Shown piece by piece: positions 6,094 through 13,942 of a DNA stretch of 16,958 bases. Source of the stretch: an uncultured Lachnospiraceae bacterium (GTDB taxonomy: Bacteria > Bacillota > Clostridia > Lachnospirales > Lachnospiraceae); NCBI GenBank assembly GCA_910583815.1, contig CAJTZB010000037.1, positions 1 through 16,958 of the forward strand, given 5' to 3'. Position numbers and translations under genes: made by a program. The notes under the pieces were generated by a model, which saw only the letters and a program-made list of their open reading frames with translations, ran no database searches and had not been told where the DNA came from. The first letter of the stretch is position 1. The number at the start of each line of letters is the position of its first letter.

Positions 6094-7533
6094 TTACTGC
6101 TCCATGTTCTTTTTTGTCAGCATGACATCAATCGTAAGCTCTCGGACGCCCTCTCCTGTTGTACGGAGCAGCTTGATCTTAAGTACTTCCCGCTCTTTTG
6201 CCGCAAGCAGCACCTTTGTAAAATCTCGGATTCCAAAAAGTTCGTTTCCGTCTGCCTGAATCAGCACATCCCCTGTCTTAATGCCTGCTGCAAGCGCAGG
6301 AGAAGCATTCTCCACGCTGTGTACATATACTCCGTGCTTAATTCCGCTTGCCTGCTGCAATGCTTCCGGCAGGTCTTCTCCCTGTATGCCAAAATAAGCC
6401 ATACCTGACGCATTAAGAAGCTTTACAATAACTCCTCGCAGCGCATCCAAAGAAACCGCAGAAGAAACGCCATCATTGACATTGATTTTATGCGTATGGG
6501 TCAGCATGCCAATCACTTCCCCATTCAAATTAATCAAGAAGCCATATCCTTGTTTATAATCTGTCAGGTTTGTTGTAAAATAGGAAACCTGTCCGTCTGT
6601 GACCGGAACGCTGCTGCCAACGCTTGTCACCATGCCAAACTCTATTGAGCCGTCATAGCCGTTTGGCGCACCAAGCGCAATGACCGGGCTGCCAAGCCGA
6701 ATCTGGCTTTCTGGCGCAACTTTCCCGATTTCTATTTCTTCCAGCACTTCTGCAGGAATGCTCTCAAGTGCAACTGCAACAACCGCGAGTCCATAATTAG
6801 CATCCGAAGAAAAGACTCTTCCGGGAACGCTGCTGTCTCCCAGACGGACTTCAATCAAATCTGCAAGCGCAAGCTTTTCCCCTTCTGTCAAAATCAACAA
6901 ATCCACTCCGTCATTTGCCAGAATCAGCCCGGTCATGCCTGTCCTTGTTTCATAAGTCTCCTGAAACCAGTCAACTCCGACTTCTACTGCCTCTATCGTA
7001 ACAAGGGACTTCATCGCTTCTTCTGCCAGCTCCGTTATCTTCTCATAAAGCATAATGTAAGAATCTGCTGTATTTTCTGCTCCCTTTGTCGGCTCCGGTG
7101 TCAGGTTTTCCGGCGGAACAAATGAAATTTCCGTCGGCGCCGGCTGCTCTGGTGTTGGTTTCGGCGTCAGGCATTCTGGTGGTGCGGACGGCATTCCTGT
7201 CAGTTCCTCTGTTGGCTTTGGTGTCAGCGGCTTCGGCGAAACCGGCAGTCCGGTCGGCGTCGGTGTCAAAGACGGCCTTGCCAGTCCAGTCGGTGTCGGC
7301 TGCGGAAAGTTGACTTCCTGCCGCCCCGGTTCCTCAATGCCAAGCAGACGTTTTAACGGCTCTCCCGCAAGTAAAAACGTAAGCTGTGCCGTAAGACCGA
7401 AAATTACCGCCAAGATTACCGTAAAGCCCAAAGACATCAGACGTTTTTTCCATCTGCTTTTCCGCTTTGACACTATTTTTTCATTGATAAACTGATATTC
7501 CTGCTCCTTTTTTTCTTTAGGTCCTTCTGCCAT
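6094..7533 (-). CDS. HtrA-like PDZ membrane protein lacking the catalytic triad
   Basis: This 479-residue protein has the layout of HtrA/DegP: a basic cytoplasmic N-terminus, one membrane segment (about 34-56), a Pro/Thr-rich external linker (about 76-150, repeated TPxPT units), a trypsin-like domain (about 165-370) and a C-terminal PDZ domain (about 380-470, with VHSVENASPALAAGIKTGDV). The protease part aligns by eye with S1C enzymes but all three active residues are missing. The region expected to hold NNHV reads LLILTEGEK, the Asp before LAV is Gly248, and the GNSGGPL block reads KQGYGFL, placing Gly329 where Ser is expected. It is probably a non-catalytic binding or sensing protein outside the membrane. 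GGAGG a few bases before the ATG at 7533 fixes the start; the frame opens ten codons earlier. It follows the sensor kinase by 36 bases, so it may assist envelope-stress signalling. Confidence 0.88.
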   Translation of the reverse strand: MAEGPKEKKEQEYQFINEKIVSKRKSRWKKRLMSLGFTVILAVIFGLTAQLTFLLAGEPLKRLLGIEEPGRQEVNFPQPTPTGLARPSLTPTPTGLPVSPKPLTPKPTEELTGMPSAPPECLTPKPTPEQPAPTEISFVPPENLTPEPTKGAENTADSYIMLYEKITELAEEAMKSLVTIEAVEVGVDWFQETYETRTGMTGLILANDGVDLLILTEGEKLALADLIEVRLGDSSVPGRVFSSDANYGLAVVAVALESIPAEVLEEIEIGKVAPESQIRLGSPVIALGAPNGYDGSIEFGMVTSVGSSVPVTDGQVSYFTTNLTDYKQGYGFLINLNGEVIGMLTHTHKINVNDGVSSAVSLDALRGVIVKLLNASGMAYFGIQGEDLPEALQQASGIKHGVYVHSVENASPALAAGIKTGDVLIQADGNELFGIRDFTKVLLAAKEREVLKIKLLRTTGEGVRELTIDVMLTKKNMEQ

Positions 7534-7569
7534 ATGCACCTCCAAACCGGCGCTTCCAAACAAAGCCTG

Positions 7570-8979
7570 CTACTCTTCCTCTGCTTTTGGCAAAGAGAAG
7601 ATGAACTCCGTCCCAACGCCTTCCGTGCTGACTACCGAAATGTTTTCTCCATGTGACGTAATGATTTCCTTCACGATGGAAAGTCCCAGCCCGATTCCCT
7701 TCTTGTCCTTTCCTCGTGATAAATCTGTTTTATAAAAACGCTCCCAAATGCGGTTTACACTCTCTTTTGGAATTCCAATTCCATAGTCTTTTACAGCAAC
7801 AAATACTTTACTTCCCTTTTCTTCTGTCGCAATCCGAATCGAAGAATCTGAATTGCTGAACTTTACCGCATTATCAATTAAATTGTACAGTATTTGCTGG
7901 ATTTTGTCCATATCAGCCTCTACGAACTGCTCCTTGGAAGAAAAGACAAGATTCAGCACCAGCTTTTTTTTCTTGCACAGTCCCTCAAAAGCCAATGCAA
8001 TCTGCTTAATCATCTGATTGACATCAAATACTGATTTGTGCAAGCTGATACCGGTATCTCCAAAGCTGTTCAGTTCCAGCAGGTTGGCGGTCAGCTTCTC
8101 CAGGCGCTCCGTCTCAAACAAAACAACATCCAAATACTTTCCCTGCAATTCAACAGGAATCGTGCCATCTTTGATTGCTTCTACATAGCCTTTGATAGAG
8201 GTCAAAGGCGAGCGGAAGTCATGTGATACATTTGATACAAACTTTCGCTGCTCATCATCTGCGTTCCTTAGCTTATCCCCCATATATTTTACGGTATTTC
8301 CAAGCTCATTGTATTCTTCCGGATAGTTAAGCACCAACGGCTCTTTAAAATTTCCACGCAAAAAACGTCTTGCCGCTTCAGTCATTCTGGTCACAGGCCG
8401 TACCGTCAGCATATAAATCCGCACAAACAGAAGCAGCAGGATTGGCAGAAACAAAAGATAACAAATATTTACAAAATCCACATAGAAAAAGCCTTCTGCT
8501 GAAAGTATTTCCATTGGGACAGACAGCACAAGATAGCCTCTTTTGGTATATTCATATATAATAGGCTGAATAACGCAAAGAGATGGCTCCCTTATGCAAT
8601 CTTTAATCTGCACATTTTCCAAAAACGTATGCTCCAAAAAGGAAGCATCCTCTGCCGTTACCCGCCGTCCGCGTGCCGTTCCGTCCGAATCCAGCACAAT
8701 TGTCCCATTGGTGCTGACCATCCAGATTCTGATTCCGGTGACAGAAGCCGCCATTGCAAGCCGGTCATTTAACTCTGGAAAGCTGACTTTCTGCTGATAA
8801 TATTCCGTCAGATATTCCGACGTAAGCAAGCCTGCCTTTTCATATAATTCTGTTTTCTTATGTTCCGTCAGCGCCCCCTGCATTTTCTTCATACCTGCCG
8901 TATTTAACAGCACAAACATAAAAAGCGCAGCAAACAGATACAACGCAGTCAGCCTGACAATCAGCGAAGATGGTTTCAT
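7570..8979 (-). CDS. Membrane sensor histidine kinase
   Basis: The 469-residue kinase has a transmembrane helix at about 10-28, an extracytoplasmic sensing region of about 140 residues, a second helix at about 170-190, and a HAMP linker (about 190-245). These are followed by a HisKA domain with phospho-acceptor His253 in SNVSHDFRSPLTSIKGY, and a HATPase_c domain. That domain has an N box (NLIDNAVKFS, 366-375), a G1 box (KDYGIGIP, 397-404) and a G2 box (GIGLGLSIV, 428-436). It is an orthodox EnvZ/PhoR-type kinase whose partner is certainly the adjacent response regulator: their reading frames are three bases apart and the ribosome binding site lies in the regulator's last codons. The signal cannot be read from the sequence. 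The next gene is an external pseudoprotease with a PDZ domain, which may feed into sensing. Confidence 0.95.
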   Translation of the reverse strand: MKPSSLIVRLTALYLFAALFMFVLLNTAGMKKMQGALTEHKKTELYEKAGLLTSEYLTEYYQQKVSFPELNDRLAMAASVTGIRIWMVSTNGTIVLDSDGTARGRRVTAEDASFLEHTFLENVQIKDCIREPSLCVIQPIIYEYTKRGYLVLSVPMEILSAEGFFYVDFVNICYLLFLPILLLLFVRIYMLTVRPVTRMTEAARRFLRGNFKEPLVLNYPEEYNELGNTVKYMGDKLRNADDEQRKFVSNVSHDFRSPLTSIKGYVEAIKDGTIPVELQGKYLDVVLFETERLEKLTANLLELNSFGDTGISLHKSVFDVNQMIKQIALAFEGLCKKKKLVLNLVFSSKEQFVEADMDKIQQILYNLIDNAVKFSNSDSSIRIATEEKGSKVFVAVKDYGIGIPKESVNRIWERFYKTDLSRGKDKKGIGLGLSIVKEIITSHGENISVVSTEGVGTEFIFSLPKAEEE

Positions 8980-8982
8980 TAT

Positions 8983-9717
8983 TTACCTTACCTCAAATTT
9001 ATAGCCGATTCCCCAAACGGTTGCAATGCTCCAGTTCTCCCGGTCCTTGATTTTTTCCCGCAGCCGCTTAACATGGACATCCACGGTCCTTGTGTCGCCG
9101 ATATACTCATAGCCCCAAATATGGTCCAGAAGCTGTTCTCTTGTAAAGACCTGATTTGGGTGCGAAGCAAGAAAATAGAGAAGCTCCAGCTCCTTTGGCG
9201 GCATTTCTACTGACATTCCCTGATAGGTAACGGAGTAGTTTGTCTGGTTGATGCAAAGCTGCGGATATTCCACATACTCGCCTGCCTGTGCATTCGGCAC
9301 CTGCGTCGTATCCGTGCCTGTATTTGCTTTTGGCTCTTCCTTTACTGGCGTAAAACGACGCAGCACTGCCTTGACTCTTGCCACAAGCTCCTTGGAGTCA
9401 AACGGCTTTATCATATAATCGTCTGCACCAAGCTCCAGCCCAAGCACTTTATCAAATACCTCGCCTTTTGCCGACAGCATGATAATCGGAACGGATGAAG
9501 TTTTCCGTACTGTCCTGCAGACCTCATAGCCATCAATGCCCGGAAGCATCAAATCCAGCAAAATCAAATTTGGTTCAAACTCCGAAAATGCTGCTATCGC
9601 TTCTTCGCCATCCTCAACGATTTTCGTCTCAAAGCATTCTTTTGTCAGATAAAGCGAAATCAGCTCCGCGATGTTCGCATCATCATCCACAATCAGTATT
9701 TTCTGTTTTACTGCCAT
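8983..9717 (-). CDS. OmpR/PhoB-family response regulator
   Basis: The 244-residue regulator has a receiver domain (about 1-122) with acidic pocket Asp11-Asp12, phospho-acceptor Asp55 in LILLDLMLPGIDGYE, Ser82 and Lys104 in YMIKPFD. It also has a C-terminal winged-helix DNA-binding domain (about 150-243) with ELELLYFLASHPNQVFTREQ and the recognition-helix segment TRTVDVHVKRLREKI. The inter-domain linker is longer than usual (about 125-150) and rich in Thr, Ala and Glu. GAGAGG precedes the ATG. It is the first gene of a six-gene run down to rlmD. A promoter matching the sigma-A consensus lies at 9854-9882, giving a leader of about 130 bases. The wHTH places it with the OmpR class; I cannot say which regulon it controls. 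Confidence 0.96.
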   Translation of the reverse strand: MAVKQKILIVDDDANIAELISLYLTKECFETKIVEDGEEAIAAFSEFEPNLILLDLMLPGIDGYEVCRTVRKTSSVPIIMLSAKGEVFDKVLGLELGADDYMIKPFDSKELVARVKAVLRRFTPVKEEPKANTGTDTTQVPNAQAGEYVEYPQLCINQTNYSVTYQGMSVEMPPKELELLYFLASHPNQVFTREQLLDHIWGYEYIGDTRTVDVHVKRLREKIKDRENWSIATVWGIGYKFEVR

Positions 9718-9853
9718 TGTACCTCTCTCATTTCTGTCTGCTATTTAAACTTGGCGTGTCCTTTGTTACTCTTAGCGTCAGTATACCGATGCTAACTGTA
9801 ATTATTTAAGTCTTATGCAAATACACGCTGTTTTTACTTCATTTACATCATTT

Positions 9854-9882
9854 ATTCTAGTTTTCTAATTTTCCCCTGCCAA
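9854..9882 (-). promoter_or_regulatory. Sigma-A-type promoter of the regulator-to-rlmD operon
   Basis: Read on the minus strand, TTGGCA (9882-9877), a 17-base spacer and TAGAAT (9859-9854) each match the sigma-A consensus in five of six positions. Transcription would start near 9847 and enter the response regulator after about 130 bases. The promoter starts only 15 bases after the DUF262 stop codon, so the operon has its own promoter in spite of the upstream island. I see no terminator hairpin between the DUF262 gene and this site, so read-through from the island is possible. Confidence 0.6.
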
Positions 9883-9897
9883 AATATTGCCACTTGT

Positions 9898-10983
9898 TTA
9901 AATTTTTTCTGCCACATTTAGACTACAATATTTAAGCAGGGCATTCATTCTATTATTTTTCTGGCTTGCTGAACGCGTCCTGCTAGATGCAGCCTCTTTA
10001 TATTCCTTCAAAAAACCAGTATATTTTGTATTTTTTGAAAAATACTCATTATAAAAGCTTGAAACAGAACTTTTTACTATTTCGACTTCAACATCATTAT
10101 TTATGCAATACCAGCAAAATGAAAACAATGTATATAAGTGGGTACTCCAACATAGCCGTTTATTATTTTCATAGTCTAATTCCAAATTTCCCATAAAATC
10201 AATAACTTTATTAAATTCCTTTTCTCCTTCTTCAAGTATCTCTATATTATCCTTATACTTTTCGTATTGTGCATCTAATACAGCCGGTGTGGAATCTAAA
10301 GTCTTCTTATTCAAAACCAAAAAAAACAATTCTGAAATAAATTCTTCATCTTCCATACGTTCGATTTTCAAACGCTCACGTTTATCTTGTAAGAACGATA
10401 TATTTGATAATTCTTTAATTAACCTTAATAAAGGCGTAGTTGAATATTTTGCATTTCTCAATTCTTGCGGATTAAGTGGCTCTCCATTCCTATTTAATCG
10501 ATCAAACACAGAGGAAACTAAATCTAAATCATCCTCATATAAATATTCAATTTGTAATGCGTATGTCCAAAATTGTTTAACGTAGTCTCCACTATCCTTT
10601 TCCTTCTTTATATCTTCAAATTTTTTCCCCGCGATATTTTCTGCTAAACTCCTACTTTGTTCATCTAAAAACCCATCTTCTGCAAAATATGTTGTTAATG
10701 GTATCTCTTCTTCAATAAAACTGATTATCGCTTGAAGTCTCTGTTTTCCATCAACGATATCATATTTTGTTTTTCCATCCCTATCCACAATAGGTCGCAT
10801 AAATATAGCAGGAATCGGATAGTTCTTAAAAATAGAATCAATCAAAAAAGATTTTTTATCTTCTGCCCAAACGTCACTCTTTCTTTGATAGCTTGCCTCA
10901 AAATTATATTTTTTCAATCTATAATTGTCGTAAAATTCTGATACTGTAAGTTTAGTCGAGTTTCTTTCAAAAAATTTAGCCAT
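9898..10983 (-). CDS. DUF262 (ParB/GmrS-like) protein
   Basis: The 361-residue protein carries an N-terminal DUF262 domain, a ParB-like fold. Visible family motifs are SYQRKSDVW (31-39), SFLIDSIFKNYPIPAIFMRP (45-64), the nucleotide-site signature DIVDGKQRL (75-83; usually DGQQR) and FDRLNRNGEPLNPQELRNA further on. In GmrSD and BrxU this domain hydrolyses NTP and is joined to a DUF1524 HNH nuclease. Here the C-terminal part is helical and Lys/Asn/Ser-rich, with no HNH motif that I can see, so nuclease activity is not supported. The start at 10983 has GGAGG eight bases upstream and overlaps the stop of the SIR2-like gene by eight bases (ATGGCTAA), indicating translational coupling. The partnership with a SIR2-like protein is the main reason for interest. 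It is the last gene of the island and AT-rich relative to the core genes. Confidence 0.88.
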   Translation of the reverse strand: MAKFFERNSTKLTVSEFYDNYRLKKYNFEASYQRKSDVWAEDKKSFLIDSIFKNYPIPAIFMRPIVDRDGKTKYDIVDGKQRLQAIISFIEEEIPLTTYFAEDGFLDEQSRSLAENIAGKKFEDIKKEKDSGDYVKQFWTYALQIEYLYEDDLDLVSSVFDRLNRNGEPLNPQELRNAKYSTTPLLRLIKELSNISFLQDKRERLKIERMEDEEFISELFFLVLNKKTLDSTPAVLDAQYEKYKDNIEILEEGEKEFNKVIDFMGNLELDYENNKRLCWSTHLYTLFSFCWYCINNDVEVEIVKSSVSSFYNEYFSKNTKYTGFLKEYKEAASSRTRSASQKNNRMNALLKYCSLNVAEKI

Positions 10984-12064
10984 TAATAATTCCTCCGATA
11001 TTATCTGATGATGTCTGCAGCACATAGTTCTTAAAAATACTAATTAACACTGCATTCAAGTCTCTGGGGGGAACAGGATTGATAAATGTAAGTTCTGTAT
11101 CTGAATGAAGGTTTATCAGCAACTCATCAATTTCTCTTCGATCAACATGCCAATAAGATATTCCGCAGATTACAACGATGCTTTCTTTATCGTTTGACAA
11201 TTCTTTTGCTTTTTTGATAGCCTCATTTCGGATAGTGGATGCCCATGACGAAGTTACCTGTAGTCTTGCAGAATCCCCTGCTGGAGGAATAATTGCACCA
11301 GTTGAATATTTTGTCAAGCCATCATACTTTAATTCCAACTCATCTACTTTCAATCCATCAACATCCACATTATAATTTATCTCATATCTATCTATATGAT
11401 TCTTTGGAACAAAGCTAATAGAGCCATGTGGCTTTATTATTTCTATAACATCATCTTCCTTGTTATCAAATCCATATACACTATAGTTTAATCCCAAACA
11501 CTTTAATATTCTTTCCAACCAAACATCATAATTATATGATACAAAAATAATTTTCCTAAATTCTTTTAAATTCAAATTTTGTAGAAATGAAAGCCACCCC
11601 CAATCTGAATATGTTGAAACAAATTCTTTTAATAACACATCATCAATCAGTGAATCATACCATGAAAACAACTGTCTCAAATAAACAATTAATTCGCAAT
11701 AAGCACGCAAGTATATTCTATCATCATCTGAATTTATCATGCTCAATCTTTTCGCTTTTTGATCTGGATCATTAATAAAATCAAAAAACATATTGGCGCA
11801 AGAAATAATTTCTTCAATTAACGCATTACTTTCCGCCGCATTATTATTAGGTCGAGCCCCTAAAGTCCATAAAGCAGGGCATACCTTATATGATAAAAAA
11901 CCAGGCTTATCATCCCAGGGTGTCCCTATTACCTCCCCATATTGAAATAGATTTTGAACATTTATACTCACTCTCTTCTCTTTTCTATTTTCAAGAAAAA
12001 TATTGTATTTGTTTATAAAGTCTATTGTAAATCCATTTCCCAATATAATAAATACACTTTTCAT
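10976..12064 (-). CDS. SIR2-like domain protein, putative NADase effector
   Basis: The 362-residue product has the dispersed signature of the SIR2-like fold seen in anti-phage NADases: ILGNGFTIDF near the N-terminus (7-16, the Gly-rich nucleotide loop), FVSYNYDVWLERI (174-186, equivalent to TTNYD), KPHGSISF (211-218, equivalent to LHGS, with candidate catalytic His213) and ICGISYWHVDRREID (299-313, equivalent to GYGFxDxxI). SIR2-like effectors such as DSR, AVAST-V and Nezha deplete NAD on infection; that this protein does so is inference. There is no second recognisable domain. The ATG at 12064-12062 is preceded by AGGTG at slightly long spacing. It starts 31 bases after the restriction endonuclease and overlaps the DUF262 gene by eight bases. 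A deacetylase or a mere nucleotide-binding protein are alternatives. Confidence 0.85.
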   Translation of the reverse strand: MKSVFIILGNGFTIDFINKYNIFLENRKEKRVSINVQNLFQYGEVIGTPWDDKPGFLSYKVCPALWTLGARPNNNAAESNALIEEIISCANMFFDFINDPDQKAKRLSMINSDDDRIYLRAYCELIVYLRQLFSWYDSLIDDVLLKEFVSTYSDWGWLSFLQNLNLKEFRKIIFVSYNYDVWLERILKCLGLNYSVYGFDNKEDDVIEIIKPHGSISFVPKNHIDRYEINYNVDVDGLKVDELELKYDGLTKYSTGAIIPPAGDSARLQVTSSWASTIRNEAIKKAKELSNDKESIVVICGISYWHVDRREIDELLINLHSDTELTFINPVPPRDLNAVLISIFKNYVLQTSSDNIGGIING

Positions 12065-12095
12065 CTGTATTTCACACCTGCACTCTACTTAATCA

Positions 12096-12971
12096 TTATA
12101 CAGCCAAATCTAACGGCAAATCTGAAATATCTTTCAATCGCTTCCCCTGTACAAGCGTTTCCAAAGTTTCAGCCGCATCTTCAGAACCAACCTCTTTTAC
12201 TGCTCGAACTAATTCATAAAGCGCAAAATGATACACACAATCAATATCTCCAGTTCCAAGTGCCAACGATGCTAATCGGTTAGGCATAGGCTCTGCTGTC
12301 ACTACAACAATGTGAGGTAAATGTCCTTTTCTATTACGAATCAAATTCAACGCTTCTGTACGACTATTCTGTGCCCGATCACTCCGCATCGTATATTTTG
12401 CCGACACACTCGCATGAAGTAGCGGCTTGCCGCCATTCGCCTTCCTAATATCTGCCATTCTGCTGATTTTATCATCAACTATGTATTGTTCCGCATTGAT
12501 TTCTCCATCTTCATAGAGATTACGATATATAACCACATCTGGTGCAACAAGGTAATCATTTCCCAATGCCGCCGCTAAGTGTGCATTCTCTGCTGTCAAT
12601 GCACTCAAATACGCCAAATGCTCATATTGCTCAAAATCACTTGTTTTCAATCTGTTATTATTTCCAAGCTGTAATATCGACCATTGCCCAGGGCGGAGAT
12701 TTTGCAAATGTGGAAATGTTTTCTGCAAAAATTCCATCGTCAATAATTCAAACTGCTTTCCAAGCGTCTGCCCCGAAATTTTATCAACAGTATTAACTGT
12801 ATGATGATATTCATCCACCAAAATGTCCACTATTTTTCCCGCTATCGCCTTGGATCCCCTACTGCTGGTATCCGCATTAGATGCCACACCTGCTTTGGTC
12901 AATGTTAATGTATTCGTTTCAAACAACCGCTCGTGAAAATGAAATCTCGAATTTGCTATCAACGCATTCAT
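12096..12971 (-). CDS. NgoMIV-family type IIF restriction endonuclease
   Basis: The 291-residue product resembles NgoMIV, a tetrameric enzyme cutting G^CCGGC, over its whole length; both end KRLKDISDLPLDLAV, as I recall the NgoMIV sequence. The catalytic set of NgoMIV (Glu70, Asp140, Lys187, Glu201) has counterparts Glu75, Asp145, Lys192 and Glu206, all at a constant +5 offset. The base-reading residues I recall for NgoMIV (Asp34, Gln63, Arg191, Asp193, Arg194, Arg227) correspond to Asp34, Gln68, Arg196, Asp198, Arg199 and Arg232. The specificity is therefore predicted to be GCCGGC, probably with activation by binding two sites. The ATG is ten bases after GGAG and lies inside the methyltransferase gene (53-base overlap). 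The aligned N-termini support this start. No truncation or lost residue is seen, so the enzyme should be active. Confidence 0.94.
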   Translation of the reverse strand: MNALIANSRFHFHERLFETNTLTLTKAGVASNADTSSRGSKAIAGKIVDILVDEYHHTVNTVDKISGQTLGKQFELLTMEFLQKTFPHLQNLRPGQWSILQLGNNNRLKTSDFEQYEHLAYLSALTAENAHLAAALGNDYLVAPDVVIYRNLYEDGEINAEQYIVDDKISRMADIRKANGGKPLLHASVSAKYTMRSDRAQNSRTEALNLIRNRKGHLPHIVVVTAEPMPNRLASLALGTGDIDCVYHFALYELVRAVKEVGSEDAAETLETLVQGKRLKDISDLPLDLAV

Positions 12972-13905
12972 ATTCCAAACACTCCTTTATTTTTTCTCCC
13001 ACTGCCTGCGCTACTGGTGGTGGAAACGCATTTCCAATCATACGGCAAGCGGCAGTTTTCTTTTTTCCGAATGTCCATGTATCAGGAAATCCCTGTATCC
13101 TAGCCAACATTCTGCTAGTCAAGCGAGGCATTCCCTCAAAATCCAATTCTGGCGCTGTATTAGCCACTCCTCGACCATCTACGCCAAGTTCAGCCCACGC
13201 TTTTCTTGCTCTTACCGGACCCAAATCAGGACCGCCATGCTTTTTTGAACCGCCAACCAGAGTTGGCGCAATCTTATTTGCATTTTGCGCCCAAAGTTTA
13301 GCGCCCTTCCATCTATTCTCTGCCATTAAATCATATAATGTTTCTCCAACTGTAGGCGCACATCCTAATTGCCCTTTTGGATATGAAAAAGAAACATTTT
13401 CGTCCTTTCGTATAGCAACAATCACCACACGAGGGCGAAGCTGTGGAACAGCAAAGTCGGAAGCGTTTAATAGCTTAATTTGTGTATCATATCCAAGGAT
13501 TTCTATAGCATTAAGAATATGTTTTCTATATTCATCAAAACTTGAATCTAAAAATCCTCTCACATTTTCCAACATAACAGCCCTAGGTTTAATTTCTTTA
13601 ATCAATCGAATCGCTTCAGGAAATAAGTCTCGTTCATCATCCTTCCCTAGTTGCTTGCCTGCAATCGAAAAGGGAGGGCAAGGCACACCGCCTGCCAACA
13701 AATCCACTCCCCGATAAGGTTTTCCATCAAAATCATGAACATCTGCACATATTACATTCCATTCAGGGCGATTTAATTTCAGGGTCTTACAATAATCCGC
13801 TTCATATTCAACAAGTGCAACATGAGTAAATCCAGCCAACGCAAGCCCAAGAGCCTGACCACCTGCTCCTGCGCAAATTTCAACACAAGTTAATGGTCTT
13901 TGCAT
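12919..13905 (-). CDS. C5 cytosine DNA methyltransferase of the R-M system
   Basis: The 328-residue enzyme shows the ordered motifs of C5 methyltransferases. These are motif I EICAGAGGQALG (9-20, SAM binding), motif IV GGVPCPPFS with catalytic Cys76, motif VI ENVRG, motif VIII QLRPRVVIVA, a target-recognition region containing KIAPTLVGGSKKHGGPDLG, and motif X MIGNAFPPPVAQAVGEKI. It should methylate a cytosine of the sequence cut by the overlapping endonuclease, predicted GCCGGC, to protect the host. I prefer the ATG at 13905, because GGGAGG lies about seven bases upstream; the frame opens five codons earlier at 13920. Its last 53 bases overlap the endonuclease start, so the methyltransferase is translated first and the nuclease is coupled to it. 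No separate controller (C) protein is present. A possible promoter is at 13969-13998. Confidence 0.95.
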   Translation of the reverse strand: MQRPLTCVEICAGAGGQALGLALAGFTHVALVEYEADYCKTLKLNRPEWNVICADVHDFDGKPYRGVDLLAGGVPCPPFSIAGKQLGKDDERDLFPEAIRLIKEIKPRAVMLENVRGFLDSSFDEYRKHILNAIEILGYDTQIKLLNASDFAVPQLRPRVVIVAIRKDENVSFSYPKGQLGCAPTVGETLYDLMAENRWKGAKLWAQNANKIAPTLVGGSKKHGGPDLGPVRARKAWAELGVDGRGVANTAPELDFEGMPRLTSRMLARIQGFPDTWTFGKKKTAACRMIGNAFPPPVAQAVGEKIKECLEYECVDSKFEISFSRAVV

Positions 13906-13942
13906 AATATAACCTCCCATTTCAATAATCCACTAACCGTTA

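Noticed and set aside
7084..7308. Tandem DNA repeats or a CRISPR-like array in the HtrA-like gene
   Set aside because: The repetition is loose and follows TPxPT codons of a Pro/Thr-rich linker; there are no identical repeats with regular spacers.
10400..10983. GmrSD type IV restriction enzyme (DUF262 + DUF1524)
   Set aside because: The DUF262 part is clear, but I see no HNH/DUF1524 motif in the C-terminal part, and no second DUF262-family gene is adjacent.
12881..13717. 278-codon plus-strand frame opposite the methyltransferase
   Set aside because: It is long, but fully antisense to a methyltransferase with all its motifs; its translation has no family features.
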